DNA of 64,000 nt from Streptomyces sp. NBC_00271 (GTDB lineage: Bacteria; Actinomycetota; Actinomycetes; Streptomycetales; Streptomycetaceae): the NCBI RefSeq assembly GCF_036178845.1, contig NZ_CP108070.1, forward strand, positions 8,556,001 through 8,620,000. Direction: 5' to 3'. The stretch's first letter is position 1, and each line of letters starts with the position of its first letter. Of the stretch, positions 49,146-57,670 are shown one piece after another. The notes under the pieces were generated by a model. That model had not been told where the DNA came from and searched no databases. It was given only the letters and a program-made list of their open reading frames with translations. The position numbers and the translations under genes are program-made.

Positions 49146-50394
49146 AAGCCGCGCCGTCCCGCGCATGCAGCGCCGCCGCGACCACCGTGCGGGATTGGTG
49201 CTCGACCTGGTGCTCCAGGGGAACCCAACGGGCCCGGAAGCGTTCGGCGAAGGCGTCGCTCCACGCGGCGACCAGGCGCTCGAGGCGCGGCGCCGCCCGG
49301 TCGTCGGCCTCCTGGAGGACCCGCAGCAGCATCGCGGCGGCCCGCAAAGGGAGCCGGCGCCCGAACGCGTCGACACTGCCGACGTACGCCATCGTCGGGT
49401 CGGGAGGCGGCGTCCGCACCCAGTCGTGGGCCAGGCCCGGCACCAGCTCCAGCGCCCACTTCGCGGCGCGCAGGAGAGGCCCGTCGGGGCCGGGGAGCCT
49501 CGGCAGGACCTCCGTGAGCACCGTCTGCACCTGGAGCGCGTCGCGCAGCAGCCGGTGTGCCAGGCGTCGCATCGCCGCATCCGGTGCGGGATGCGGCGCC
49601 GGGTCGTCCACGAGGTCGCTGGCCCACATCGGCACCTCGACGACCGCGGTCAGACCGCCGTACCGGTGGGTGTGGTACCAGGTACTGTGCCGGGCGTCGT
49701 CGGGCATGCTCGGGTACGCCGCGTCCGAGCCCGGCGCCGGCATCACGTGCACCCCGGGTCCGGAAGCGGGCCAGCCGGCGGCGTCGGAGGCGCCCGTCTC
49801 CACGGGGATGTGCAGTTCCGCCGCGGACTTGGCGAAAGGTTCGGCGAGGCCCGGGATGTCCTTGGTCAGCTGCACCCAGCTGCCGCCGAGATCGGTGCCG
49901 TGCAGGGTCACTTGGAGGTAGGGCCGCAGCTCGTCGATGACCCGGGTGAGGGCGCGGGTCTCCGGGGGCAGCCGGTCGGGCGGCAGGACGGAGGGCGACC
50001 ACTCGGGCTGCTCGGGGCCCGCCGGACGGAAGAACCCGAGGTGGTAGTCGAACAGCGAGCGCGGGGCCGGTGTCACATGGAGGCTCGCGCCGTCCGGGTC
50101 CGCGCAGAGGAGGAAGTGCCAGGAGGTGTCGGCCCGCAACTCCCGCTCGTGCAGTACACGTTCGGCCAGGGCCTGGAGCGTCGAACCGCCGGTCGGCTCG
50201 TTCGCGTGGGCGCCCGCCACGACGAGGACCGCGCGCTCGGCGTGACCGACGGACAGCAGATGGAGGGGCCTGCCCGCGCGCGAGACGCCGATCTGTCTGA
50301 GGGCGCACAGCCCGGGACGGTGAGCCGCCAACGTCCGAGCGGACGAGACGATTTCGGTCACACTGGGGTAGCGCAACTCCGGCAGGAGACTCAC
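49144..50394 (-). CDS. M14 family zinc carboxypeptidase (second copy)
   Basis: A 416-residue paralogue of the M14 protein at 47221, aligned along its whole length (both begin LRYPSV/LRYPTV and share HANEPTGG for HxxE, TLHGTDLGG for the third ligand and VVEVPMWAS). Expression units converge: the two genes face each other across the SSI gene and the heptamer array. No signal peptide is seen, so a cytoplasmic or leaderless-exported role is open. The start could also be the GTG at 50436, 14 codons earlier. Confidence 0.87.
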   Translation of the reverse strand: MSLLPELRYPSVTEIVSSARTLAAHRPGLCALRQIGVSRAGRPLHLLSVGHAERAVLVVAGAHANEPTGGSTLQALAERVLHERELRADTSWHFLLCADPDGASLHVTPAPRSLFDYHLGFFRPAGPEQPEWSPSVLPPDRLPPETRALTRVIDELRPYLQVTLHGTDLGGSWVQLTKDIPGLAEPFAKSAAELHIPVETGASDAAGWPASGPGVHVMPAPGSDAAYPSMPDDARHSTWYHTHRYGGLTAVVEVPMWASDLVDDPAPHPAPDAAMRRLAHRLLRDALQVQTVLTEVLPRLPGPDGPLLRAAKWALELVPGLAHDWVRTPPPDPTMAYVGSVDAFGRRLPLRAAAMLLRVLQEADDRAAPRLERLVAAWSDAFAERFRARWVPLEHQVEHQSRTVVAAALHARDGAA

Positions 50395-50799
50395 CCCCGA
50401 CTTGTCCGCCCTGCGTCGCTTTCCGCAGTACTCCACGGTCTGGGGGAACTGTCAAGGAGAAGGCGGGGCAGCTCCCCGGAACGCCAGGTGGCATTGATCT
50501 CCGCCGGGACGGGCGGGCGGCGCCGGAAGGGGCGTACGCGGCGCCGCTCGTGCAGGTCCGAGGGCCGGGGCCGGCCTCGGGAGTCCCGGCGCGGCCCGCT
50601 CGTAGTCGCCCACCCCACACGCCGTCCGTCCGTCCGGTGCGAGCCCTGGGAGCGTGCGCGGTCGCGAGCCGGTCCCAGGGTCGAGCCTCGGCGTCACCCG
50701 TACGGGCGTACGAGGACTGCGGTCGGGGGGCCGTGGTGGTCCGCTGGGAACAACCACGTGCCGCTCCCCGGCGCGCAGACCCGAGGTGGGAGGCCCGCG
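50395..50799. other. Intergenic region (405 bases) between second M14 gene and P450
   Basis: Divergent promoter region, GC-rich throughout. I see no gene with proper codon bias, no clear -10 box and no long inverted repeat; only the ribosome-binding site GGGAGG near 50789 ahead of the P450. Confidence 0.35.
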
Positions 50800-52047
50800 G
50801 TGTTGTGTCCTCATGGCCTTCCCGCAGAAGGCGCGTCGAGAGCGCCCATCGCTACGGTCGCCCCCGTCGCCCCCGTCGCCCCCGTCGCCCCCGTCGCCCC
50901 CGTCGCCCCCGTCACACCGCTCGCGACCGCGACACGACCGCCCGTCGTACGACGGCTGCCCGACCCCCCGAGCCTGCTCACCCCCGGCATCGAACGCGAC
51001 CCGTACCCCCTGTACCGCACCCTGCGCCAGAGGTTCCCGCTCGTGTACGACCGGCCGTTCGGCGCGTGGCTGGTCAGCCGGTACGCCGATGTACGCGCCG
51101 CCCTCGCCGACCCCCGGCTCGTCGCCGCGCCGCCCGGACGCACCCTGGCCCACCTGGAGGGCGGCACGCACAGCGCACACCGGGCGCTCGTCTCACCGGC
51201 GTTCCGCGGACACGCCCTGACCGCGCTGACCGCTGGCGTCGAACGGACGGCGTACGTCCTCGCCCGCCGCCTCGCCGACCGCCAGGAGGCCGACCTCGTC
51301 GCCGAGTTCTGCCACTGGCTGCCCACCGCGGCGGCCGTCGCCGCGCTCGGGCTGCCGTACGAGGACACCGCGCGCGTGCACGCCTGGTGCCGCACCGGCC
51401 TCGACCACCTCGGCGGCCACCACCCCGAGCTCGACGCCTTCCTGCTCCCGTACATCGCCCGTCGGCGCGCCCATCCGGGCGACGATCTGCTCTCGGCGCT
51501 GTGCACGGCGCGGGCGGACGGGCGCCCGCTGTCCGACGAGGCCGTGGCGGGGATCGCCGGGACGCTCCTCGGCGCGGGCGGCGAGGCGACCGCGCACGCG
51601 CTGGCGTCGTTCCTCGCCAACCTCCTCGACCACCCCGGCCAGCTGGCGCTGGTCCGCGCCCGCCCCGAGCTGACGGGCGGGGCCTGGGCCGAGTCGCTGC
51701 GCCGCGATCCCCCGCTGCACATCGTGCTGCGCCGGGCCGTCGAGCCGGTCGGCGCGGTACCCGCGGGCGCCACCGTGGCGTGTCTGCTGGGCGCCGCGGG
51801 CCGCGACCCGGCCCGGTTCGCCGACCCGGACCGCTACGACGTCTTCCGGCCCGACCCCGGGCAGCTCGCGTACGGCTCCGGACGGCACTTCTGCCCCGGC
51901 GCGCTGCTCGCCCGGCTCACCGCGGAACACGGCCTGCGCGCCCTGTTCGCCGCCCTCCCGGAGCTGCGCAGGTCCCCGGGCTTCCACCCCGTCGCGGACG
52001 GCCTGATCAGCCGCTCTCCCCGGAGCCTGCTGGTCCGTCTGCGCTGA
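50800..52047 (+). CDS. Cytochrome P450 (orphan), with N-terminal VAP repeat
   Basis: A 415-residue soluble P450: K helix ESLRRDPP, haem loop YGSGRHFCPG, I helix LGAGGEATAH. The first 45 residues are unusual: six copies of Val-Ala-Pro coded by an exact 9-base tandem repeat, then the normal start LTPGIERDPYPLYRTL. GGGAGG precedes the GTG. No ferredoxin, reductase or biosynthetic genes adjoin, so the substrate cannot be guessed. Its last 41 bases overlap the convergent treY gene. Confidence 0.9.
   Translation: MLCPHGLPAEGASRAPIATVAPVAPVAPVAPVAPVAPVTPLATATRPPVVRRLPDPPSLLTPGIERDPYPLYRTLRQRFPLVYDRPFGAWLVSRYADVRAALADPRLVAAPPGRTLAHLEGGTHSAHRALVSPAFRGHALTALTAGVERTAYVLARRLADRQEADLVAEFCHWLPTAAAVAALGLPYEDTARVHAWCRTGLDHLGGHHPELDAFLLPYIARRRAHPGDDLLSALCTARADGRPLSDEAVAGIAGTLLGAGGEATAHALASFLANLLDHPGQLALVRARPELTGGAWAESLRRDPPLHIVLRRAVEPVGAVPAGATVACLLGAAGRDPARFADPDRYDVFRPDPGQLAYGSGRHFCPGALLARLTAEHGLRALFAALPELRRSPGFHPVADGLISRSPRSLLVRLR
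50857..50910 (+). repeat. Six exact copies of a 9-base repeat inside the P450 gene
   Basis: GTCGCCCCC six times without a mismatch, in frame, coding (Val-Ala-Pro)6. An expansion or contraction by slippage would keep the frame. Confidence 0.9.
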
Positions 52048-54409
52048 CCCGCTCCAGAAGGACCACCGGCAACCGCTCGAAAAGCTCCGCCACACGCGTG
52101 TGCCCCGTGAACTCCCGCTCCGGGGCGAGCACGTCCGCCCACCGCCCCTCCGGGAGCGCGAGCCGGGTGTCGCGCCAGCCGCCCGCCTCCGCCAGGCGCA
52201 GCGAAAGCCGGGTGACGGCGGAAATCACCTCCCCGGAGCGGACGAACGCCGTGCAGTGCGCGGCGCCCGGCCCCTCCGCCACCAGTGGTACGTACGTCGC
52301 CGCGTCGCCGAAGACCTCGGGGCGCCGCCCGCGCAGCCGCAGTGCCGCCGTGGTGAGCGCGGCCTTCGCCGAAGCCTGCTCCAGGGGCGCGAACGGCTCC
52401 CGGTTGTCCGGGTCCACCAGCGCCAGGTACTCGCCCTCGGTGCCCTGGTAGACGTCGGGCACCCCGGGCATCGTCAGGTGGACCAGAGAGGCCCCCAGGA
52501 CGTTCGCCCGGACGTGCGGGGCGAGCGAGGCCCGGAAGTCCGCCACGCGCCGCCCGGGCGGCCCGCAGGGGCCCGCCGCGACGAAGGACGCCACCGACTC
52601 CTCGTACGCGGGGTTCTGCTCGGTCCAGGAGGTGTGCAGCCCTGCTTCCCGGACGTGCTTGAGCAGTGCCCCCTGGACGCGTTCCGCGTCGGCCGGCCCC
52701 AGCCCGAACACCGTCTGCCACGCGGCCCACGCCGGCTGGGGGTCGGGTACGCCCGTCCCCACGCGGGTCACCTCGGCCAGCACGTCCGACCACCGCTCGG
52801 GGCACTGGGTGAGCACCGAGAGTGCGGCGCGGACGTCGGCGCTGCGTTTGGTGTCGTGGGTGGACAGGGCGGTGCCGGTGGCGGGCCAGTCGCGCTGCAC
52901 GCGCGCGCAGTAGGCGTGGAAGTCCTCCGGGGACACGGCCGGAGCGCCCGGGTTGCCGCCCACCTCGTTGGCCGACAGCAGGGGCACATAGCGGTAGAAC
53001 GCGGTGTCCTCCACGGACTTCGCCCGCAGCGCGGACGAGGTCTGCGCGAACCGCGCCCGGAACTCCGCGTGCTCGGGCCCGTCACCGGCCCGCCCGAGCA
53101 GCAGGTCCCGTACGACGTCCACGGCGTGCGCCTCCTCCGGCACCGTGAAGACCGCCCGGGCCTCTGCGGCGGCCTCCTCCGTCACGACCAGGGAGGCGTC
53201 CGTGGACGGATACGGCCGGTACACCTCGACGCGCACCAGGAGCTCCCGCAGCGCGATGCCCAGGGCCCACGGGGCGTGGTCGCGCCGTTCCGGGTCGGGG
53301 GAGGCGGCGCACAGCCGGCTCGCCACGCGCGTGAGGCGGTCGAACTCCGTGGCCAGCTCGTGCGTGATCACCTTGTACGCCGCCCGGCGCACCGTCGCCT
53401 CCCAGCTGCCGCCCCGATCGGCCTGGGGGGCCGCGAACCGCCGGTACTGGCCGAGGAGTTCCCCCGCGCCCGCCGGGTCCGTGAAGAGACCGTCGACGTG
53501 CCGCAGGGCGTCGTAGCCCGTGGTGCCCGCGACGGGCCAGGCGGCGGACAGCGGCTCGCCGTCCGCGAGGATCTTCTCGACCACCGTCCAGCGCCCGCCG
53601 GTCGCCTCGTGGAGGCGGCGCAGATAGGCGTCGGGGTCCGCCAGGCCGTCCGGGTGGTCGATGCGCAGTCCCTCGACCACACCCTCGTCCAGCAGCTCCA
53701 GGATCTTCGCGTGGGTCGCCGTGAACACCTCCGGGTCCTCGACGCGTACGCCGATGAGCTCGGAAATGCTGAAGAAGCGGCGGTAGTTGAGGTCGGTGCG
53801 GGCCAGCCGCCACCAGGCCGGGCGGTACCACTGCGCGTCGAGGAGCTCCGGCAGCGGCATTCCCGCGGTGCCCTCGCGCAGCGGAAACACGTGGTCGTAG
53901 TAGCGCAGTACGTCGCCGTCCACCTTCAGGTGGCCGATTTCCGCGCCGAGCCGGCCCCCGAGCACCGGCAGCAGCAGTCGGCCGTCCCCGGCGTCCCAGT
54001 CGATGTCGAACCAGCGCGCGTACGGCGACCCGGGGCCCTCGCGCAACACCTCCCACAGGGCGTGGTTGTGGCGCGGGGCCATCGCCATGTGGTTCGGCAC
54101 GATGTCCACGACCAGGCCGAGCCCGTGTTCCCGTGCCGTGCGGGCGAGGGAGCGCAGCCCCTCCTCGCCGCCCAGTTCATCCCGTACACGCGCGTGGTCC
54201 ACCACGTCGTAGCCGTGCGTCGAGCCCGGGACCGACTCCAGGACGGGGGACAGGTGCAGATGGGAGACGCCGAGCGAGGCCAGGTACGGCACGGCGGCCT
54301 CGGCGGCCCCGAAGGGGAACTCCGGCTGCAGCTGCAGCCGGTAGGTGGCGGTGGGCGCAGGGGGTACCACCGGGGCCGGGATCTCCCGTTCGGGACGCTC
54401 AGGTGTCAT
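52007..54409 (-). CDS. treY: Malto-oligosyltrehalose synthase
   Basis: GH13 enzyme that turns the reducing end of a maltooligosaccharide into trehalose by internal transglycosylation. 800 residues. Visible: start ATYRLQLQPEFPFG, GLGLVVDIVPNHMA, nucleophile Asp in EGLRIDHPDGLADP, acid Glu in VEKILADGE and Asp in STHDTKRSADVRA. It lies 60 bases downstream of glgX on the same strand, so debranching and trehalose formation are probably co-expressed. TreZ, the third enzyme, is 6 kb away. Confidence 0.96.
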   Translation of the reverse strand: MTPERPEREIPAPVVPPAPTATYRLQLQPEFPFGAAEAAVPYLASLGVSHLHLSPVLESVPGSTHGYDVVDHARVRDELGGEEGLRSLARTAREHGLGLVVDIVPNHMAMAPRHNHALWEVLREGPGSPYARWFDIDWDAGDGRLLLPVLGGRLGAEIGHLKVDGDVLRYYDHVFPLREGTAGMPLPELLDAQWYRPAWWRLARTDLNYRRFFSISELIGVRVEDPEVFTATHAKILELLDEGVVEGLRIDHPDGLADPDAYLRRLHEATGGRWTVVEKILADGEPLSAAWPVAGTTGYDALRHVDGLFTDPAGAGELLGQYRRFAAPQADRGGSWEATVRRAAYKVITHELATEFDRLTRVASRLCAASPDPERRDHAPWALGIALRELLVRVEVYRPYPSTDASLVVTEEAAAEARAVFTVPEEAHAVDVVRDLLLGRAGDGPEHAEFRARFAQTSSALRAKSVEDTAFYRYVPLLSANEVGGNPGAPAVSPEDFHAYCARVQRDWPATGTALSTHDTKRSADVRAALSVLTQCPERWSDVLAEVTRVGTGVPDPQPAWAAWQTVFGLGPADAERVQGALLKHVREAGLHTSWTEQNPAYEESVASFVAAGPCGPPGRRVADFRASLAPHVRANVLGASLVHLTMPGVPDVYQGTEGEYLALVDPDNREPFAPLEQASAKAALTTAALRLRGRRPEVFGDAATYVPLVAEGPGAAHCTAFVRSGEVISAVTRLSLRLAEAGGWRDTRLALPEGRWADVLAPEREFTGHTRVAELFERLPVVLLERVSADGPAGSGESG

Positions 54410-54469
54410 GGAGACCTACGTACCCGCCTCGCCCTCTTTCGTGTCATCGACGTACGTCCGAATGACCGG

Positions 54470-56578
54470 CTACGCGGGCCGTTGCAGCACGGTCAGGCTC
54501 CGGTCGAGCAGGGTCAGCCGGTCGCCGGCCTGGACCTTCGCGCCCGTGCCCGCCGCCACCCCGTCCGGGAGGGCCGTGTCGACGACCACCTGCCATTGCC
54601 GCCCGTGGTTGACCGGAACCACGAACTCCAGGGGCTTGGGCGAGGCGTTGAACATCAGCAGGAAGGAGTCGTCGGCGATGTGCTCACCGCGCGGGCCCGG
54701 CTCGGAGATCGCGTTGCCGTTGAGGAAGACCGACAGTGCCTGCGCCTGTGTGGAGCCCCAGTCGCGCTGGGTCATCTCGGTGCCCGCCGGGGTGAACCAC
54801 GCGATGTCGGACAGCTCGTCGTGGGTGCCCTGGACGGGGCGGCCGTGGAAGAACCGGCGCCGCCGGAAGACCGGGTGGTCGCGGCGCAGCCACACCATCG
54901 CGCGCGTGAAGTCCAGCAGCTCGCCGTCGCCCTCGGGCCACGGCACCCAGGCCAGCTCGCTGTCCTGGCAGTAGGCGTTGTTGTTGCCGTTCTGGGTGCG
55001 CGCGAACTCGTCGCCGTGGCTGAGCATCGGCACGCCCTGGGAGAGCATCAGCGTCGCGATGAAGTTGCGCTTCTGACGGGCCCGCAGCGCGAGTACGGCC
55101 GCGTCGTCGGTGTCGCCCTCGGCGCCGCAGTTCCAGGACCGGTTGTGGCTCTCGCCGTCGCGGTTGTCCTCGCCGTTGTCCTGGTTGTGCTTGTTGTTGT
55201 AGGAGACGAGGTCGTTGAGCGTGAACCCGTCGTGGCAGGTGACGAAGTTGATGGAGGCCAGTGGACGGCGGCCGTCGTCCTGGTAGAGGTCGGAGGAGCC
55301 GGTCAGCCGGGAGGCGAACTCCGCCAGCGTGCGCGGCTCGCCGCGCCACAGGTCCCGCACGGTGTCGCGGTACTTGCCGTTCCACTCGGTCCACAGTGGC
55401 GGGAAGTTGCCCACCTGGTAGCCGCCCTCGCCGACGTCCCAGGGCTCGGCGATCAGCTTCACCTGGGAGACCACCGGATCCTGCTGGACCAGGTCGAAGA
55501 ACGACGACAGCCGGTCCACCTCGTGGAACTGGCGGGCCAGCGTGGCCGCGAGGTCGAAGCGGAAGCCGTCGACGTGCATCTCGGTGACCCAGTAGCGCAG
55601 CGAGTCCATGATCAGCTGGAGCACGTGCGGGGAGCGCATGAGGAGCGAGTTGCCGGTCCCCGTGGTGTCCATGTAGTAGCGGGGGTCGTCCGCGAGGCGG
55701 TAGTACGAGGCGTTGTCGAGGCCCCTGAAGGACAGCGTCGGGCCCAGATGGTTGCCCTCGGCGGTGTGGTTGTAGACCACGTCCAGGATGACCTCGATCC
55801 CGGCCTCGTGCAGCGCCCGGACCGCCGACTTGAACTCCAGGACCTGCTGGCCGCGGTCGCCCCAGGACGCGTAGGTGTTGTGCGGGGCGAAGAAGCCGAT
55901 CGTGTTGTAGCCCCAGTAGTTGTTGAGGCCCATCTCCACCAGCCGGTGGTCGTTCACGAACTGGTGTACGGGCATCAGCTCCAGCGCCGTGACACCCAGC
56001 TCCGTCAGGTGTTCGATGATCGCCGGGTGGGCGAGCGCCGCGTAGGTGCCGCGCAGTTCCTCGGGCAGCGCCGGGTGCTGCATCGTCAGGCCCTTCACAT
56101 GGGCCTCGTAGATCACCGTGTGGTGGTACTCGGTGCGCGGGCGCCGGTCGTCGCCCCAGTCGAAGTACGGGTTGACCACGACCGAGGTCATGGTGTGCGG
56201 CGCCGAGTCCAGGTCGTTGCGCTTGTCGGGCGCCCCGAACGGATAGCCGTACACCTCCTCGCCCCACTTGATCGAGCCGCTGATCGCACGCGCGTACGGA
56301 TCCAGCAGCAGCTTGGCGGAGTTGACGCGCTGTCCGCGCTCGGGCGCGTACCGTCCGTGCACCCGGAACCCGTACCGCTGCCCGGGCATGATCCCCGGCA
56401 GATACGCGTGCCGTACGAACGCGTCGCTCTCGCGCAGTTCCACCGCCGTCTCCGAGCCGTCGTCCTGCAGCAGACACAGCTCGATCCGGTCGGCGGCCTC
56501 CGAGAAGACCGCGAAATTGGTACCGGCGCCGTCGTACGTGGCACCGAGTGGATATGCCTCTCCAGGCCAGACCTGCAT
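54470..56578 (-). CDS. glgX: Glycogen debranching enzyme (isoamylase type)
   Basis: GH13 enzyme that removes alpha-1,6 branches from glycogen or limit dextrin; 702 residues with a CBM48-like N-terminal domain (YPLGATYDGAGTNFAVFSEA). Catalytic residues are in DGFRFDLAATL (nucleophile), LIAEPWDVG (acid) and FVTCHDGFTL. The family is called GlgX or TreX; beside treY it provides linear chains for trehalose synthesis. Confidence 0.95.
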   Translation of the reverse strand: MQVWPGEAYPLGATYDGAGTNFAVFSEAADRIELCLLQDDGSETAVELRESDAFVRHAYLPGIMPGQRYGFRVHGRYAPERGQRVNSAKLLLDPYARAISGSIKWGEEVYGYPFGAPDKRNDLDSAPHTMTSVVVNPYFDWGDDRRPRTEYHHTVIYEAHVKGLTMQHPALPEELRGTYAALAHPAIIEHLTELGVTALELMPVHQFVNDHRLVEMGLNNYWGYNTIGFFAPHNTYASWGDRGQQVLEFKSAVRALHEAGIEVILDVVYNHTAEGNHLGPTLSFRGLDNASYYRLADDPRYYMDTTGTGNSLLMRSPHVLQLIMDSLRYWVTEMHVDGFRFDLAATLARQFHEVDRLSSFFDLVQQDPVVSQVKLIAEPWDVGEGGYQVGNFPPLWTEWNGKYRDTVRDLWRGEPRTLAEFASRLTGSSDLYQDDGRRPLASINFVTCHDGFTLNDLVSYNNKHNQDNGEDNRDGESHNRSWNCGAEGDTDDAAVLALRARQKRNFIATLMLSQGVPMLSHGDEFARTQNGNNNAYCQDSELAWVPWPEGDGELLDFTRAMVWLRRDHPVFRRRRFFHGRPVQGTHDELSDIAWFTPAGTEMTQRDWGSTQAQALSVFLNGNAISEPGPRGEHIADDSFLLMFNASPKPLEFVVPVNHGRQWQVVVDTALPDGVAAGTGAKVQAGDRLTLLDRSLTVLQRPA

Positions 56579-56758
56579 GGATATGACTCTTCCAGTAGTG
56601 CCGCGCCCCTGGGGGCAACTCGGAGTCGAGTCTCCCCGAAACTGAGGGAACCTCCTATGACTTATGTCCCTCTTACCCGCTGACCAGGCATACGTCGTAT
56701 GCCGAACCAGTGGGGCTCAGATCACTCCCGGAGCAACAGAGGGAGTAGAGGGGGAAAT

Positions 56759-57574
56759 GTGCGCAAGATAGTGCACCGCCATCTGGGAAAGGTGGTGGCG
56801 GGTGCGGCCGTCGCGGTGGCCGGGACGGCCGTGATGGTCGGGATCACCCTTCCGGGCTCGGCGGGGGCCGATGAGAGCTCGGGCGGCCTGCGTGGCGGCA
56901 ACCAGGCCGCACAGCAGGCGGGACAGGGACAGGGGCAGACGGCCGTCGAGCCCGGTGTCGTCGAGCGGGCCCCGGCCGAGGGCGACAAGGGCACCGGCCG
57001 TGACCCGCTGACCGACGACGAGACCAAGCGGGTCGAACAGATCGCGCTGAACCGGCAGTTGTTGACCTCCGGCGAGAACGTCGAGGGGCAGCGCGGCCCG
57101 CAGCGCATCGGTGTCGACCTCGCCGACCCGGAGGAGAGTGAACTCGACGACCCGAACGCGCCGCGCCGCGCGGACGTCACGTTCTACGACTACAAGGACG
57201 ACACGCTCGTCACCAAGACGGTCAACCTCGGCAGCGGGAAGGTCGAGCGGACGGACACCCAGCACGGTGTCCAGCCGCCCATCAGCCGCGACGAGATGGT
57301 CGAGGCCGCGAAACTGCTGATCGCCGACCCGCTCGGCGCGGGCCTGCGGGCCGACTACAAGGACGCCGCGGGCAAGGAACTCACCTCGCCCGACCAGCTG
57401 ACGCTCAACAGCATGGTCTACCGGGCGACTTCGGGCGCCCAGCCCGCGCTCCTCGCGAAGTGCGGTGAGCACCGCTGCGTGAGGCTGTTCCCGAAGGTCA
57501 GGAACGGGTCCTGGATCGATGCTCGTCAACTGGTGATCGATCTGAGCGCCCGCAAGGTCGGCAAGCTCGGCTGA
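56759..57574 (+). CDS. Secreted protein equal to the N2/N3 domains of a copper amine oxidase
   Basis: A 271-residue exported protein: basic start, hydrophobic signal (VVAGAAVAVAGTAVMVGITL, cut near GSAGADE), a disordered Gln/Gly segment and a C-terminal domain. That domain, about residues 137-200 (RRADVTFYDY, VNLGSGKVERTDTQHGVQPP, ISRDEMVEAAKLLIADP), matches the N3 domain of copper amine oxidases. The catalytic domain is the separate next gene. AGAGGGGGAAAT precedes the GTG. The pair probably forms one extracellular complex; that is inference from domain content and order. Confidence 0.72.
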   Translation: MRKIVHRHLGKVVAGAAVAVAGTAVMVGITLPGSAGADESSGGLRGGNQAAQQAGQGQGQTAVEPGVVERAPAEGDKGTGRDPLTDDETKRVEQIALNRQLLTSGENVEGQRGPQRIGVDLADPEESELDDPNAPRRADVTFYDYKDDTLVTKTVNLGSGKVERTDTQHGVQPPISRDEMVEAAKLLIADPLGAGLRADYKDAAGKELTSPDQLTLNSMVYRATSGAQPALLAKCGEHRCVRLFPKVRNGSWIDARQLVIDLSARKVGKLG

Positions 57575-57670
57575 GCCGCGACCGACGCGCTCCCGGCGGC
57601 TGAGCCGCCTGCGTTCACTTTTCCCACTCACCTCCTTCTTTCGCATGCTTTCGCAAGGAGTCTCTTCGTC

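Noticed and set aside
52100..56683. 1527-codon plus-strand open frame
   Set aside because: Antisense shadow of treY and glgX; composition is Val/Gly/Arg-rich with no domain.
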